64,000 nucleotides of DNA from Candidatus Marinarcus aquaticus (GCF_004116335.1 NZ_PDKN01000002.1:248001-312000); one strand, 5' to 3'; positions 17,516-25,951 are shown, counted from the first letter of the stretch. The notes: generated by a model not told the origin, from the letters alone. A program made the numbers and translations.

Positions 17516-17976
17516 AACTTTTAGTCTCTGCATGTCTTTTAGGACAAAATGTTAAATATGATGGGTGGAACAATCAGATTCATTCAGAATTGTTTGACAA
17601 AATCCTCTCCAAATGTGAAGTGATTGCTTTTTGTCCTGAAGTTGAAGGAGGGCTTTCTACTCCAAGAGCCAAAGCTGAAATCAAATCTTTTGATCCCATC
17701 AAAGTAAAAACTATTGATAATGAAGATGTCACCGATGCTTTTGAGAAAGGGGCACAAAAACTCTTAACCCTTTGTTTGCAAGAGAATATTACAGTGGCTT
17801 TAATGAAGTCAAAATCACCTTCGTGTGGGAATAATCTTATTTATAATGGAGCGTTTGATGGCACACTCATTGAACAAAGTGGGGTTGCGGTAAGACTGCT
17901 TTTAGAGAATGGAATTAAAGTCTATAATGAGAAAGAGCTTACAAAATTAGATGAAGCGCTGAACAAGGTTTCGTAG
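17512..17976 (+). CDS. DUF523 family protein (YbbK-like)
   Basis: A 154-residue protein with the DUF523 signature: opening VSACLLGQNVKYDG, then CPEVEGGLSTPRAKAEI and KSKSPSCGNNLIYNG. Conserved cysteines at these places suggest metal or redox chemistry, but no function is established to my knowledge. It overlaps ttcA by four bases (ATGA) and its 3' end overlaps the 3' end of the convergent trxC by 30 nt. Confidence 0.85.
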   Translation: MKLLVSACLLGQNVKYDGWNNQIHSELFDKILSKCEVIAFCPEVEGGLSTPRAKAEIKSFDPIKVKTIDNEDVTDAFEKGAQKLLTLCLQENITVALMKSKSPSCGNNLIYNGAFDGTLIEQSGVAVRLLLENGIKVYNEKELTKLDEALNKVS

Positions 17977-18378
17977 ATTTTGTTCATCCATTGCACCTGA
18001 AATACGCTCTACTTCTTTCCCATTTTTAAAAACAATCAATGTGGGAATAGAACGAATACCATATATACTTGAAAGATTTTGTTCTTTTTCGGTATTGACT
18101 TTCGCAAATCGCGCTTGTAAAGGGAATGCACCTGCCGTTTTTTCAAACACAGGTGCCATCATTTTACATGGACCACACCATGAAGCCCAAAAATCAACAA
18201 TCACAGGGATATCACTGTTGACCACATGTGTATCAAATGTTGTTGCTGTAAGTTCAATGGGGCTTGTTTCAAGCAGTGAAGCTTTGCATTTTCCACAATT
18301 GGCTTTTGCATAGTGCTCTTTTTTAGGAATAAAGTTCACACTGTTACAAGAGGGACAAACCACTTTGATTTTATCCAT
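17947..18378 (-). CDS. trxC: Thioredoxin TrxC (thioredoxin 2 type, zinc-ribbon N-terminus)
   Basis: A 143-residue thioredoxin with an N-terminal zinc ribbon (CPSC at 9-12, CGKC further on) and a canonical WCGPC active site after FWAS. Thioredoxin 2 proteins reduce cytosolic disulfides and are often oxidative-stress linked. It begins 1 nt after the end of the mini rod-like gene, so it is the last gene of a three-gene minus-strand operon with a metalloprotease-like and a flagellar-like protein, an unusual setting for trxC. Confidence 0.9.
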   Translation of the reverse strand: MDKIKVVCPSCNSVNFIPKKEHYAKANCGKCKASLLETSPIELTATTFDTHVVNSDIPVIVDFWASWCGPCKMMAPVFEKTAGAFPLQARFAKVNTEKEQNLSSIYGIRSIPTLIVFKNGKEVERISGAMDEQNLRNLVQRFI

Positions 18379-18379
18379 C

Positions 18380-18628
18380 TTATGCCTTAATATCTAAAAG
18401 TCGAGCCGTAACGGCATTGATGGTGTCAATTGCTTTAGCATTTGCTTCATAGGCTATAACAGTAGGTATTTGCTCAACAATGGCATCAACTAAATCTTGA
18501 GTGACCTCTTGGTTTTGTGGATCACCCACACTGTTTGCTACTTCTGCTATGACTTGCGCTGATTCGTTGAGTCTTAACTCCTCATTTTTCATGGCGGTTA
18601 ATGAACTGATATTTGAATTAACTTGCAT
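18380..18628 (-). CDS. Mini flagellar rod-like protein, 82 aa
   Basis: The N-terminal NISSLTAMKNEELRLNESAQVIAEVANS resembles in layout the rod/hook family opening (ALxAxxxRLxxxAxNIANxxT), and the C-terminal DLVDAIVEQIPTVIAYEANAKAI resembles the family's closing helix (E...RAYEANAKVI). The D0-type helices are joined by only about 20 residues, so there is no body domain. It could be a rod or hook accessory, or a decoy for the flagellar export apparatus. It overlaps the upstream metalloprotease-like gene by 11 nt. Similarity is by eye and needs profile confirmation. Confidence 0.65.
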   Translation of the reverse strand: MQVNSNISSLTAMKNEELRLNESAQVIAEVANSVGDPQNQEVTQDLVDAIVEQIPTVIAYEANAKAIDTINAVTARLLDIKA

Positions 18629-19106
18629 TGGATTCTCCTAAAGAGTGTAATAACATCTTATTTAAGTTTGCAGTACGGGCAATTTGTGCATCAGCACCAC
18701 TGAGTTCATTGGGGGAACTGGCAGCTCGTTGAAGTTGCCCCAACTTATAACTGGCTGCTTGGGGGTCTTTAGGCATAGAAGTGTCCATGCGTACATGACC
18801 ACCTACGGCATACAGTTTTCCATCAGGTCCCATTTGGTAGTTGTAGACAATTCCTGAAGCTGTTGGCCCATTGGCTGCATGTGCTTGTTCGTGTGCACGA
18901 GTTTCGTTGTCTTTTTGTTGAAATTTATTTAAAACTCGATGATAATCTTGTTCGTCATATTGTGCAGGTGCCGTTGAGAGTTCAACTCTGTCGACTTTAT
19001 TGAAGTTGCCTGTACGTTCTTGATTGTCTATTTTATCCAGTTGAGCATACTTTTCTGCCAGTTTTGCATAAATGACACTGGATGATGCATATCTATTGAC
19101 CCACAT
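18618..19106 (-). CDS. SprA-related putative metalloprotease
   Basis: A 162-residue protein matching, from memory, the SprA-related family annotated in Campylobacter as putative metalloprotease: ETRAHEQAHAANG (an HExxH-type motif), YNYQMGPDGKLYAVGGHVRMDTS, then a PxxxxxKLGQLQRAASSP region. The N-terminal half is low in recognisable features. I place the start at the ATG at 19106, which has GGAGAG upstream, rather than the in-frame ATG at 19148. It leads the operon with the mini rod-like protein and trxC. Confidence 0.75.
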   Translation of the reverse strand: MWVNRYASSSVIYAKLAEKYAQLDKIDNQERTGNFNKVDRVELSTAPAQYDEQDYHRVLNKFQQKDNETRAHEQAHAANGPTASGIVYNYQMGPDGKLYAVGGHVRMDTSMPKDPQAASYKLGQLQRAASSPNELSGADAQIARTANLNKMLLHSLGESNAS

Positions 19107-19201
19107 ATAAGTTGCTCTCCTTTCATAGACTTTTCTTAATTTTAACATATGTTCTTAAAAAATACTTTAGCTTTATAAATTAGTATTATAGTTTTTTAGA
19201 C

Positions 19202-19207
19202 TATAAT
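19202..19207 (+). promoter_or_regulatory. -10 box next to the 122-aa membrane gene
   Basis: TATAAT 5 nt before the first ATG (19213) and 17 nt before the second (19225); no Shine-Dalgarno sequence. Confidence 0.45.
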
Positions 19208-19212
19208 AATTT

Positions 19213-19581
19213 ATGATTTTATTTATGAAAAATATACATCTTATTTGTGCGGTACTTTTTACTTTGTATATCGTAATTGACCGTGCATACATACGACTTT
19301 TTATTGAAAAAAAACGACGTGAAATTTTTTATAAAAATGTCAAATATCCGATGCTTTTACTCTCTGTTTGTTTGATTATAAGTGGCGGTGTATTGTTTTT
19401 TAACACTGCTTGGAGTGGGTTGCTTTTTGCTAAGTTTATCAGTGCTGTTTTACTGCTTTTGGGCTTTTTCTTTTGTCCGGTGTATATGAAAAAAAACAGT
19501 TCTATGGTTAAACAGATGATGTATCGATGGGGTGTGGTTGTGTTGCTTATAAGTACTTTGAGTTTAGCAGCGGTACTTTAA
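19213..19581 (+). CDS. Small four-helix membrane protein, unknown function
   Basis: A 122-residue protein with four hydrophobic segments (about residues 6-24, 45-65, 70-88, 103-121) separated by short basic loops. I do not recognise a family. The start may be the ATG at 19213 or 19225; both are so close to a TATAAT that the mRNA would have almost no leader. Its stop codon overlaps the 3' end of the convergent SulP gene by four bases. Confidence 0.65.
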   Translation: MILFMKNIHLICAVLFTLYIVIDRAYIRLFIEKKRREIFYKNVKYPMLLLSVCLIISGGVLFFNTAWSGLLFAKFISAVLLLLGFFFCPVYMKKNSSMVKQMMYRWGVVVLLISTLSLAAVL

Positions 19582-21122
19582 AGATCCAGCGCCACTTTGT
19601 ATTGAGGTTCATCTTCATTATATTCACAATAGGCTTTTGCTGTTGTAAGGTTTTGTTTACAATCTGGGCTTAAGTATCGAATACGCAATTGTGCTTTTTT
19701 CTTTTTGTATTCTAAGGCAATTTGATCAAGTGCATCGAGTGCTTCTTGGTCAACAATCCGGGCATTTTTAAAGTCAAGTATCACATAAGTCGGGTCATTT
19801 TCAATGCAAAGCAGGGATTTAAACTCATCAATATTGTTAAAACAAATGGCTCCTTTAAACTCATAGGTTTTAATACGGTACTCTTTCAAATCCTCTTTAA
19901 CGCTGATGTGCAGGTTTCTCATGGTATAGAAAATAAAAACCGTAAAGGTACAGACTAAAAAAGCGATATGCAACTCTGTTAAAATCGTAATAAGGGTGAT
20001 TGCAATTAAAAGAAATTTTTCTAACTTGCTCATGTATTTGATACGATGCATGTTTTGCCATTGTAAAATATTTAAAGCGACCATAAATAAAATTCCCAAT
20101 AAAACAGCCAATGGAACGTACATAACATACGCAGAGAAATAGAGAATAAAACTTATTAATATCAAACTTACAAGCAAGGTTGAGAGTCGACCTTGTGCAC
20201 CATTTTTAAAATTAATCATTGATTGGCTGAGCATGACTGATCCTGCCATGGCACCAAAAAAACCGCATGCCATGTTACCTGCACCTTGTGCAATACACTC
20301 TTGATTGTCTCGGCTTCTTTTTTGACTCATCTCATCAAGCATACACAAGGTAATAAGTGATTGTAAAAGCCCTACAACAGCAATGAGTAAAGAGTACGGT
20401 ACAATGATAAGCAGCGTCTCTTTAGAAAGGTGAACGGTAGGAACGTAGAAGTGTGGCAAGGCAACACTTAAATTGACAATATCGCCCACTTTTTTTGTGT
20501 CCAAATTAAAAAAGTAACTGATTGAACTGATGATAACAAGCGCAATCAGTGTTACAGGAATATATTTTGAGTATTTTGAGAAGTAGTAAAGGATAAAAAT
20601 GGTTCCTGCAAAGAGTGCGTAAAATGTGTAACTTTCTCCTTTAAGCAGATATAATTGAGTTGTGATGATTAGAATGGCCAAACCATTTACAAAACCAAAT
20701 ATCATGTATTGAGGTACAAGCCGAATATATTTACCTAATTTAAAAATACCAATAAGAAGTTGAAATAATCCTGCAAAAATGGTTGCGACTAAAATGTGTT
20801 GAAAAATATAAGTGGAGAGTTCTTGGTTGTGTAAAAGTTTATATAAAAAAGGGTCTGGAATACTCTCTTTGATTTTATAACTCAGTGCCGCAATAATGAT
20901 AGCAATGGCTGCACTTGGACCTGAAATAAGCCCCGCTTTTCCACCCAAGATTGCAGTGATCAAACTTAAGATAATTACAGTATAAATACCAATTAATGGG
21001 GAAACCCCAGCAATAATTGAAAAAAGTACGGCTTCAGGAATCAATACAAAACATAATACTATCGGAGATAAAATATTATTTTTAAAGCTTGAACCAATCA
21101 ATGTCTCTTTAATGTTTATCAA
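19578..21122 (-). CDS. SulP-family anion transporter with STAS domain
   Basis: A 514-residue transporter. The membrane domain begins about residue 18 with the family's PEAVLFSIIAGVSPLIGIY block, and has the SGPSAAIAI substrate-site motif and a GAGNMACGFFGAMAGSVMLSQS block. A STAS domain with YVILDFKNARIVDQEALDAL closes the protein. Bacterial SulP proteins move sulfate, bicarbonate or dicarboxylates; the substrate is not readable here. A second SulP gene lies at 31353-32924. Confidence 0.88.
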   Translation of the reverse strand: MINIKETLIGSSFKNNILSPIVLCFVLIPEAVLFSIIAGVSPLIGIYTVIILSLITAILGGKAGLISGPSAAIAIIIAALSYKIKESIPDPFLYKLLHNQELSTYIFQHILVATIFAGLFQLLIGIFKLGKYIRLVPQYMIFGFVNGLAILIITTQLYLLKGESYTFYALFAGTIFILYYFSKYSKYIPVTLIALVIISSISYFFNLDTKKVGDIVNLSVALPHFYVPTVHLSKETLLIIVPYSLLIAVVGLLQSLITLCMLDEMSQKRSRDNQECIAQGAGNMACGFFGAMAGSVMLSQSMINFKNGAQGRLSTLLVSLILISFILYFSAYVMYVPLAVLLGILFMVALNILQWQNMHRIKYMSKLEKFLLIAITLITILTELHIAFLVCTFTVFIFYTMRNLHISVKEDLKEYRIKTYEFKGAICFNNIDEFKSLLCIENDPTYVILDFKNARIVDQEALDALDQIALEYKKKKAQLRIRYLSPDCKQNLTTAKAYCEYNEDEPQYKVALDL

Positions 21123-21226
21123 CTATAACCCTTTGAGTCTAAACCGCGAGTATACCTTAAAAATATTTAAAGCCAAATGAAAATGAAAAGTCGCAAAATG
21201 AGCTTTTAAATTCAAGATATTTTGGA

Positions 21227-21232
21227 TATAAT
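21227..21232 (+). promoter_or_regulatory. -10 box for pssA-ppx
   Basis: Perfect TATAAT 27 nt before the pssA start, with AAAGGAA between. Confidence 0.6.
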
Positions 21233-21258
21233 TTCGCAAAATGGATTAAAGGAACTCA

Positions 21259-21816
21259 ATGGGATTTTTGTTTAATAAAGAGAGTCATTTCAATTTAGCG
21301 AATTTAGCTACGTTTTCAAATATTGCTTCAGGTATTTTTGCACTGTATTTTTTAACGCATGGCGAATTTTTCGGAGCGGCGTTGTTTGCTTGGTTGGGCG
21401 GAGCATTTGATATCATGGACGGTAAACTCGCACGTAAATATAACCTCTCTACTCAGTTTGGAGTTCAACTTGATTCTTATGCAGATTTTCTTTCATTTGT
21501 GATTGTTCCCTCTCTTTTCATCTACTTTGCAGTTATTGATGGCAAAGAGTTAGAACTCAATACTGTTTTTATTATTTTTGTATTTATCTATTATATCATC
21601 TCTGGTCTTCGACGATTGATTCAGTTTAATATCAATGCTGATGTCGGTGAAGTAGAACAATATTTTACAGGTGTGCCTACGCCTTTAGGAGCAATCTTAC
21701 TGTGGGTGGTTTATATCATTTGGTTAACAGGTTTTGTGCATGAATATGCTGTGCTTATTTCGATGGTAATCATTGGATATCTGCTCAATTCAAAAGTAAA
21801 AATCAGACATCCATAA
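21259..21816 (+). CDS. pssA: CDP-diacylglycerol-serine O-phosphatidyltransferase
   Basis: A 185-residue inner membrane enzyme of the CDP-alcohol phosphatidyltransferase family. The catalytic motif is complete: DIMDGKLAR, eight residues, then GVQLDSYAD. Length and the FLSFVIVPS continuation match the PssA type that makes phosphatidylserine from CDP-diacylglycerol and serine. Its last codons form a long hairpin with the start of ppx (see 21799-21833). Confidence 0.88.
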   Translation: MGFLFNKESHFNLANLATFSNIASGIFALYFLTHGEFFGAALFAWLGGAFDIMDGKLARKYNLSTQFGVQLDSYADFLSFVIVPSLFIYFAVIDGKELELNTVFIIFVFIYYIISGLRRLIQFNINADVGEVEQYFTGVPTPLGAILLWVVYIIWLTGFVHEYAVLISMVIIGYLLNSKVKIRHP

Positions 21817-21833
21817 TTCACATGTCTGATTTT
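21799..21833 (+). promoter_or_regulatory. Hairpin sequestering the ppx start codon
   Basis: A perfect 12-bp stem: AAAATCAGACAT (21799-21810) pairs with ATGTCTGATTTT (21822-21833). The 3' arm begins with the ppx ATG, and the pssA stop codon is in the 11-nt loop. No Shine-Dalgarno sequence precedes the ATG. Ribosomes finishing pssA would open the stem, so ppx translation is probably coupled to pssA. Confidence 0.6.
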
Positions 21834-22733
21834 GTCACTGCCATTGATTTAGGATCCAATTCATTTCGTGTCGTAAACTACGATTTCTCAAACAACAAAA
21901 TTCTCAATGATTATCATGAAGTTGTTGGTATGGCTGATGGCTTAGTGGATACGGGAAAAATCTCACCAGAAGCACAAGAACGTGTGATCAATGCCATTAA
22001 AACGGCTTCAAAACAACTTGACTTTCACCCAAAAGATGCCATTGCGGTTACGACTGCTGCTATGAGATATGCTAGTAATAATCAAGAAGTACTTAAGAAC
22101 TTCCGAGAACAAACGAGTATAAACTTCAAAATCATTGAAGCAAATGAAGAGGCGCGTTTGACCCTTTTAGCCATAGAGTATGCGCTTAAAAGAGAGGGCT
22201 TAAAGAGTGAAAAGTTTATTGTTTTAGATATTGGTGGGGGATCTACAGAAGTGATTATCTATAATCATGGTAAGGTGCATGCACAAAGTTTTTCTTTTGG
22301 TATCGTAACTTTAACACAAAAATATACCTCCATCGAAGCGGTTAAAGAAGAATTAAATGAACAAAAGAAGAGTATTGTAAACTATTTACAACAAACAAAA
22401 GAGAATTTAGGGGAGTTTACTTTTATCTCAACGGCAGGCACTCCCACAACAGTTGCTGCAGTGAAATTAGGTCTTGATGCCTATGCTTATGACCGAGATT
22501 TAGTCAATGGCACGATTGTCAATCGTGATGATTTAAAAGATGTATTAACAATGTTTAAAAATAAACCTTTTGAGGAGCTTACTGAACTTGTAGGAAAAGG
22601 ACGAGTTGAGTTTATTGAAGTGGGAATTTTAATTTTTCAAACCATGTTTGAAGCTTTGGGGCAAAACGAAAGTATTGTGTTTGATGATGGTTTAAGAGAG
22701 GGGGTAGCGATCGATTATTGTTTACGACAATAA
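21822..22733 (+). CDS. ppx: Ppx/GppA family phosphatase
   Basis: A 303-residue actin-fold phosphatase. AIDLGSNSFRVV opens the protein as the phosphate 1 motif, LDIGGGSTEVII is phosphate 2, and STAGTPTTVAA lies further on. At this length it has only the catalytic core without the C-terminal HD-like domain of long Ppx proteins. The family degrades polyphosphate or pppGpp; the choice cannot be made from sequence. The 3' end overlaps that of a convergent flagellin-like gene by 12 nt, inside a hairpin. Confidence 0.85.
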   Translation: MSDFVTAIDLGSNSFRVVNYDFSNNKILNDYHEVVGMADGLVDTGKISPEAQERVINAIKTASKQLDFHPKDAIAVTTAAMRYASNNQEVLKNFREQTSINFKIIEANEEARLTLLAIEYALKREGLKSEKFIVLDIGGGSTEVIIYNHGKVHAQSFSFGIVTLTQKYTSIEAVKEELNEQKKSIVNYLQQTKENLGEFTFISTAGTPTTVAAVKLGLDAYAYDRDLVNGTIVNRDDLKDVLTMFKNKPFEELTELVGKGRVEFIEVGILIFQTMFEALGQNESIVFDDGLREGVAIDYCLRQ

Positions 22734-22736
22734 TCG
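22712..22736 (+). terminator. Bidirectional hairpin covering two convergent stop codons
   Basis: CGATTATTGT pairs perfectly with ACAATAATCG around a 5-nt loop. Stops of both ppx (22731-22733) and the flagellin-like gene (22722-22724) fall inside. There is no U-run on either side. Confidence 0.45.
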
Positions 22737-23528
22737 CACACTTTGCTCTTGTGCAATATTGGCTTGAGAAGAGACCAAATATCCCATTTGAGCTACGACA
22801 TTTGTTTTGGTGAAATCTGCACTCTCTTTTCCAAAGTTGATATCATTGGTGCTGGCATAGTTGTTAACAGCTTGCAGTTGCTCTTCAATGGCATCTCTTG
22901 CAACAGTCTCGATGTTTTTTTCAATATTTTGTATCTCTTTTGAGGCATTGGTAAGACGTTGGCTGTTTTGGCTTAATGACGTAGCAAAAACTTCATTCCC
23001 AAACTCATTTGTAATGTCATTGTTATTAAAGGCACTTACAATCTCTTTTGAAATATTCGCTGTATTGGGAAGTTCGATAGAGAAGCTTGCATTACTGGTT
23101 ACAATATTGATGTATTCATCTTCTTGATTGAGAAGAGATTTATTATTAAATCGTGTTTGATTTGCTGTTTGATCAAACGATTGAAGCAGAGATTGAATTT
23201 CATCTTTGAGTTGTATTTTCTCTTCTTGTGAGGTTTTGTTATCTTTGATGGTTTCAAGGCGTGATGCAATTTGTTTTAAATCACTGTTTTGTTTATCCAA
23301 TGCTTGTTGTGTGATTTTAGTGGTTGCAATGCCTTCATTCAGACTGGTTAATGCATAGGAAAAAGCGTTTCGGTTTCCTTTATCGATGTCATTGATTAAG
23401 ACATTTGTAGCATCTTTTTCATTTTCTCTAATGGCTTGATTGGATTGTACACCCGTTGAAGATTGTTGAGAGAGTGGGCCTAAATTGTTGTTGACACTGT
23501 TTTGACCATTGATGCTGTTTACATCCAT
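22722..23528 (-). CDS. Flagellin-like protein, 268 aa
   Basis: A helical, glutamine/asparagine-rich protein. The C-terminal FTKTNVVAQMGYLVSSQANIAQEQSVRLLS resembles the flagellin D0 terminus (FxKxxILxQAGxxxLAQANxxPQxVLxLL), and the region at about 52-130 has the flagellin D1 pattern (NAFSYALTSLNEGIATTKITQQALD, NQTRFNNKSLL). The usual N-terminal D0 opening is replaced by a glutamine/asparagine-rich leader of about 50 residues. It may be a minor flagellin or a filament-associated protein. It lies alone, without other flagellar genes beside it. Confidence 0.7.
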   Translation of the reverse strand: MDVNSINGQNSVNNNLGPLSQQSSTGVQSNQAIRENEKDATNVLINDIDKGNRNAFSYALTSLNEGIATTKITQQALDKQNSDLKQIASRLETIKDNKTSQEEKIQLKDEIQSLLQSFDQTANQTRFNNKSLLNQEDEYINIVTSNASFSIELPNTANISKEIVSAFNNNDITNEFGNEVFATSLSQNSQRLTNASKEIQNIEKNIETVARDAIEEQLQAVNNYASTNDINFGKESADFTKTNVVAQMGYLVSSQANIAQEQSVRLLS

Positions 23529-23680
23529 CTAAAAACCCCTTGAATGAAATGTTTCTTAATGATTATATTTAAATAAGAATAAAACAAATATAAAACAAAC
23601 TATTTAATTTTCTTATATTAAAGATGAATTAATTTACATTTTTGTAAAATGCAATCTATTTTAATTACGGAGATATTATT

Positions 23681-25372
23681 ATGAAAATGACAGGCGCAAA
23701 AATTGTGATCGAATCTTTACATAAAGAGGGTACGGAAGTCGTCTTTGGTTACCCAGGTGGCGCTATAATGAATGTCTACGATGAAATCTATAAACAAAAC
23801 CATTTTCAACATATTTTAACACGACATGAGCAAGCAGCAATCCACGCTGCAGATGGATATGCACGAGCTACAGGAAAAGTTGGAGTTGCAATAGTAACAA
23901 GTGGTCCAGGTTTTACAAATGCAGTTACAGGTTTAGCAACAGCATACATGGACTCAATTCCAATGGTTGTTATCTCAGGACAAGTACCAACACAAATTAT
24001 TGGTACCGATGGTTTCCAAGAGATTGACGCTGTAGGTATTTCACGACCATGTACAAAACATAACTATTTAGTAAAAGATGTTAAGGATTTACCAAGAGTT
24101 TTTAAAGAGGCATTTCATATTGCAAGTACAGGACGACCAGGTCCAGTACACATTGATATTCCAAAAGATGCAACGATTAATGAAGCAGATTTTGTATACC
24201 CAAAAGAGGTCTATTTACCAACGTATAAACCAACAACGAAAGGGAACAAAAAACAGCTTAAAAAAGCATTGGATGCTCTTAAAAAGTCTAAAAAACCATT
24301 GATTTATATTGGTGGAGGGGCTGTTTTATCAAACTGTGCCCATGAAATCAGAGAGTTGGCTAAACGATGCAACATTCCAGCTGTTGAGACATTGATGGCA
24401 CGAGGTGTAATGGGGCATGATAATCCCCTTCTTTTTGGAATGTTGGGAATGCACGGAGAGTATGCAGCAAATATGGCAGCATATGAAACAGACCTTTTAA
24501 TCTCGTTGGGTGCACGATTTGATGACAGGGTAACAGGACGATTAGATGAGTTTGCTAAAGGTGCACAGGTTATTCATATTGACATTGACCCAGCATCCAT
24601 TGATAAATTGGTTAAACCAGATTTCCCCATTGTAGGGGATTTGAAAAATGTATTAGAGAGCATGTTAGAAGCGCTTAAAGAGATTGAACTCATTGATTAT
24701 ACATCATGGGTCAAAGAGCTTACAGAGTATCAACAAAAAGAGCCTTTAAGATACAACGAGAGTGAAGATGGAGCGATTAAACCTCAATGGGTTATTGAAG
24801 AGGTTGGTCACATCTTAGGAAACAGAGCAGTTGTTTCAACAGACGTTGGACAGCACCAAATGTGGGCAGCACAATTCTATCCCTTTTCATATCCAAGACA
24901 GTTTATCACCAGTGGTGGATTAGGAACAATGGGATTTGGACTTCCTGCAGCCATGGGTGTTGCGCGAGGTATGAAAGATAAAGTCAGTGTTAACTTCACA
25001 GGAGATGGTTCAATTTTAATGAACATTCAAGAGTTACTAACGTGTACAGAGTATGAGTTACCGGTTATTAACATCGTATTAAATAATAACTACCTTGGAA
25101 TGGTACGACAGTGGCAAACGCTGTTTTATGAAAACCGATTGTCGGAAACTGATTTATCAATCCAACCAGACTTCACAAAATTGGTTGAAGCATTTGGTGG
25201 AAGAGGGTACAAAGTACATACAAAAGAGGACTTTAAAATTGCACTTAAAGATGCTGTTGAGAGCAAAAAAGTGTGTATGATTGAAGTTATTGTTGACAGA
25301 TTAGAAAATGTTTTACCAATGGTTCCAAACGGACATGCATTAAATGAAATGACACTTTTAGGAGATGAGTAA
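23681..25372 (+). CDS. ilvB: Acetolactate synthase, large subunit
   Basis: A 563-residue thiamine-diphosphate enzyme. VVFGYPGGAIMNVYDE opens the pyrimidine domain, the catalytic glutamate is in RHEQAAIHAADGYAR, and GDGSILMNIQEL...NNNYLGMVRQWQ is the diphosphate-binding motif. It condenses two pyruvates (or pyruvate and 2-oxobutyrate), the first step of valine, leucine and isoleucine synthesis. The regulatory subunit gene overlaps its stop by one base, so they form one operon. The 152-bp upstream region shows no obvious leader peptide or attenuator. Confidence 0.95.
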   Translation: MKMTGAKIVIESLHKEGTEVVFGYPGGAIMNVYDEIYKQNHFQHILTRHEQAAIHAADGYARATGKVGVAIVTSGPGFTNAVTGLATAYMDSIPMVVISGQVPTQIIGTDGFQEIDAVGISRPCTKHNYLVKDVKDLPRVFKEAFHIASTGRPGPVHIDIPKDATINEADFVYPKEVYLPTYKPTTKGNKKQLKKALDALKKSKKPLIYIGGGAVLSNCAHEIRELAKRCNIPAVETLMARGVMGHDNPLLFGMLGMHGEYAANMAAYETDLLISLGARFDDRVTGRLDEFAKGAQVIHIDIDPASIDKLVKPDFPIVGDLKNVLESMLEALKEIELIDYTSWVKELTEYQQKEPLRYNESEDGAIKPQWVIEEVGHILGNRAVVSTDVGQHQMWAAQFYPFSYPRQFITSGGLGTMGFGLPAAMGVARGMKDKVSVNFTGDGSILMNIQELLTCTEYELPVINIVLNNNYLGMVRQWQTLFYENRLSETDLSIQPDFTKLVEAFGGRGYKVHTKEDFKIALKDAVESKKVCMIEVIVDRLENVLPMVPNGHALNEMTLLGDE

Positions 25373-25869
25373 TGAATAATTTTAACCACTATTATGACAG
25401 TGAAGAGATCAGAAGGGTTGTTTCGGTTATTGTATTAAATGAGGATAATGTGCTCTCACGAATTGTAGGGCTTTTTTCTGCACGAGGGTACAATATTGAC
25501 TCTTTAACCGTGGCTCCTATTCCTCAAAGTGAATATTCAAGAATTACCATTGTAACGAATGGGGACAGACGAATTATTGATCAAATTGTAAAGCAGTTAA
25601 ATAAACTTATTCCTGTTTTAAAAGTAAATGAACATCAAAATATGATTGAGAAAGATACGGTATTGATTAAGTTCCCAATTGACCAAGATATCAGTAATAT
25701 CGATGTCATTGCACGGGCATATCATGGATCCATTCAAAACGTAACTGAAGATGCTATTTTTGTATCAGCAACAGATTCTCCAAGTAGAGTTGCTAATTTT
25801 ATCACGGTTATGCAAAAGTTCCAACCACTCGAGATTGTTCGAAGTGGCGTGGTTGCAATGGAGCGATAG
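25372..25869 (+). CDS. ilvN: Acetolactate synthase, small regulatory subunit
   Basis: A 165-residue subunit with an N-terminal ACT domain (VSVIVLNEDNVLSRIVGLFSARGYNIDSLTV) and the C-terminal ALS_ss_C domain (FVSATDSPSRVANFITVM). It binds valine and stimulates the catalytic subunit. Coupled to ilvB by a one-base overlap (TAATG). A hairpin with a T-run follows at 25907. Confidence 0.94.
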   Translation: MNNFNHYYDSEEIRRVVSVIVLNEDNVLSRIVGLFSARGYNIDSLTVAPIPQSEYSRITIVTNGDRRIIDQIVKQLNKLIPVLKVNEHQNMIEKDTVLIKFPIDQDISNIDVIARAYHGSIQNVTEDAIFVSATDSPSRVANFITVMQKFQPLEIVRSGVVAMER

Positions 25870-25906
25870 GTTTAATTGACACAAAACCGTTTTAATTGCT
25901 TTTAAA

Positions 25907-25951
25907 GGCCTTTATTTGGTAGAATACTGCCATATAAAGGCCATTTTTTTT
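25907..25951 (+). terminator. Terminator of ilvBN with a -10 box inside its loop
   Basis: GGCCTTTAT pairs with ATAAAGGCC (25934-25942) around an 18-nt loop, followed by a run of eight Ts. TAGAAT at 25920-25925 is in the loop and is well placed to serve as the lpxD promoter. Confidence 0.7.
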
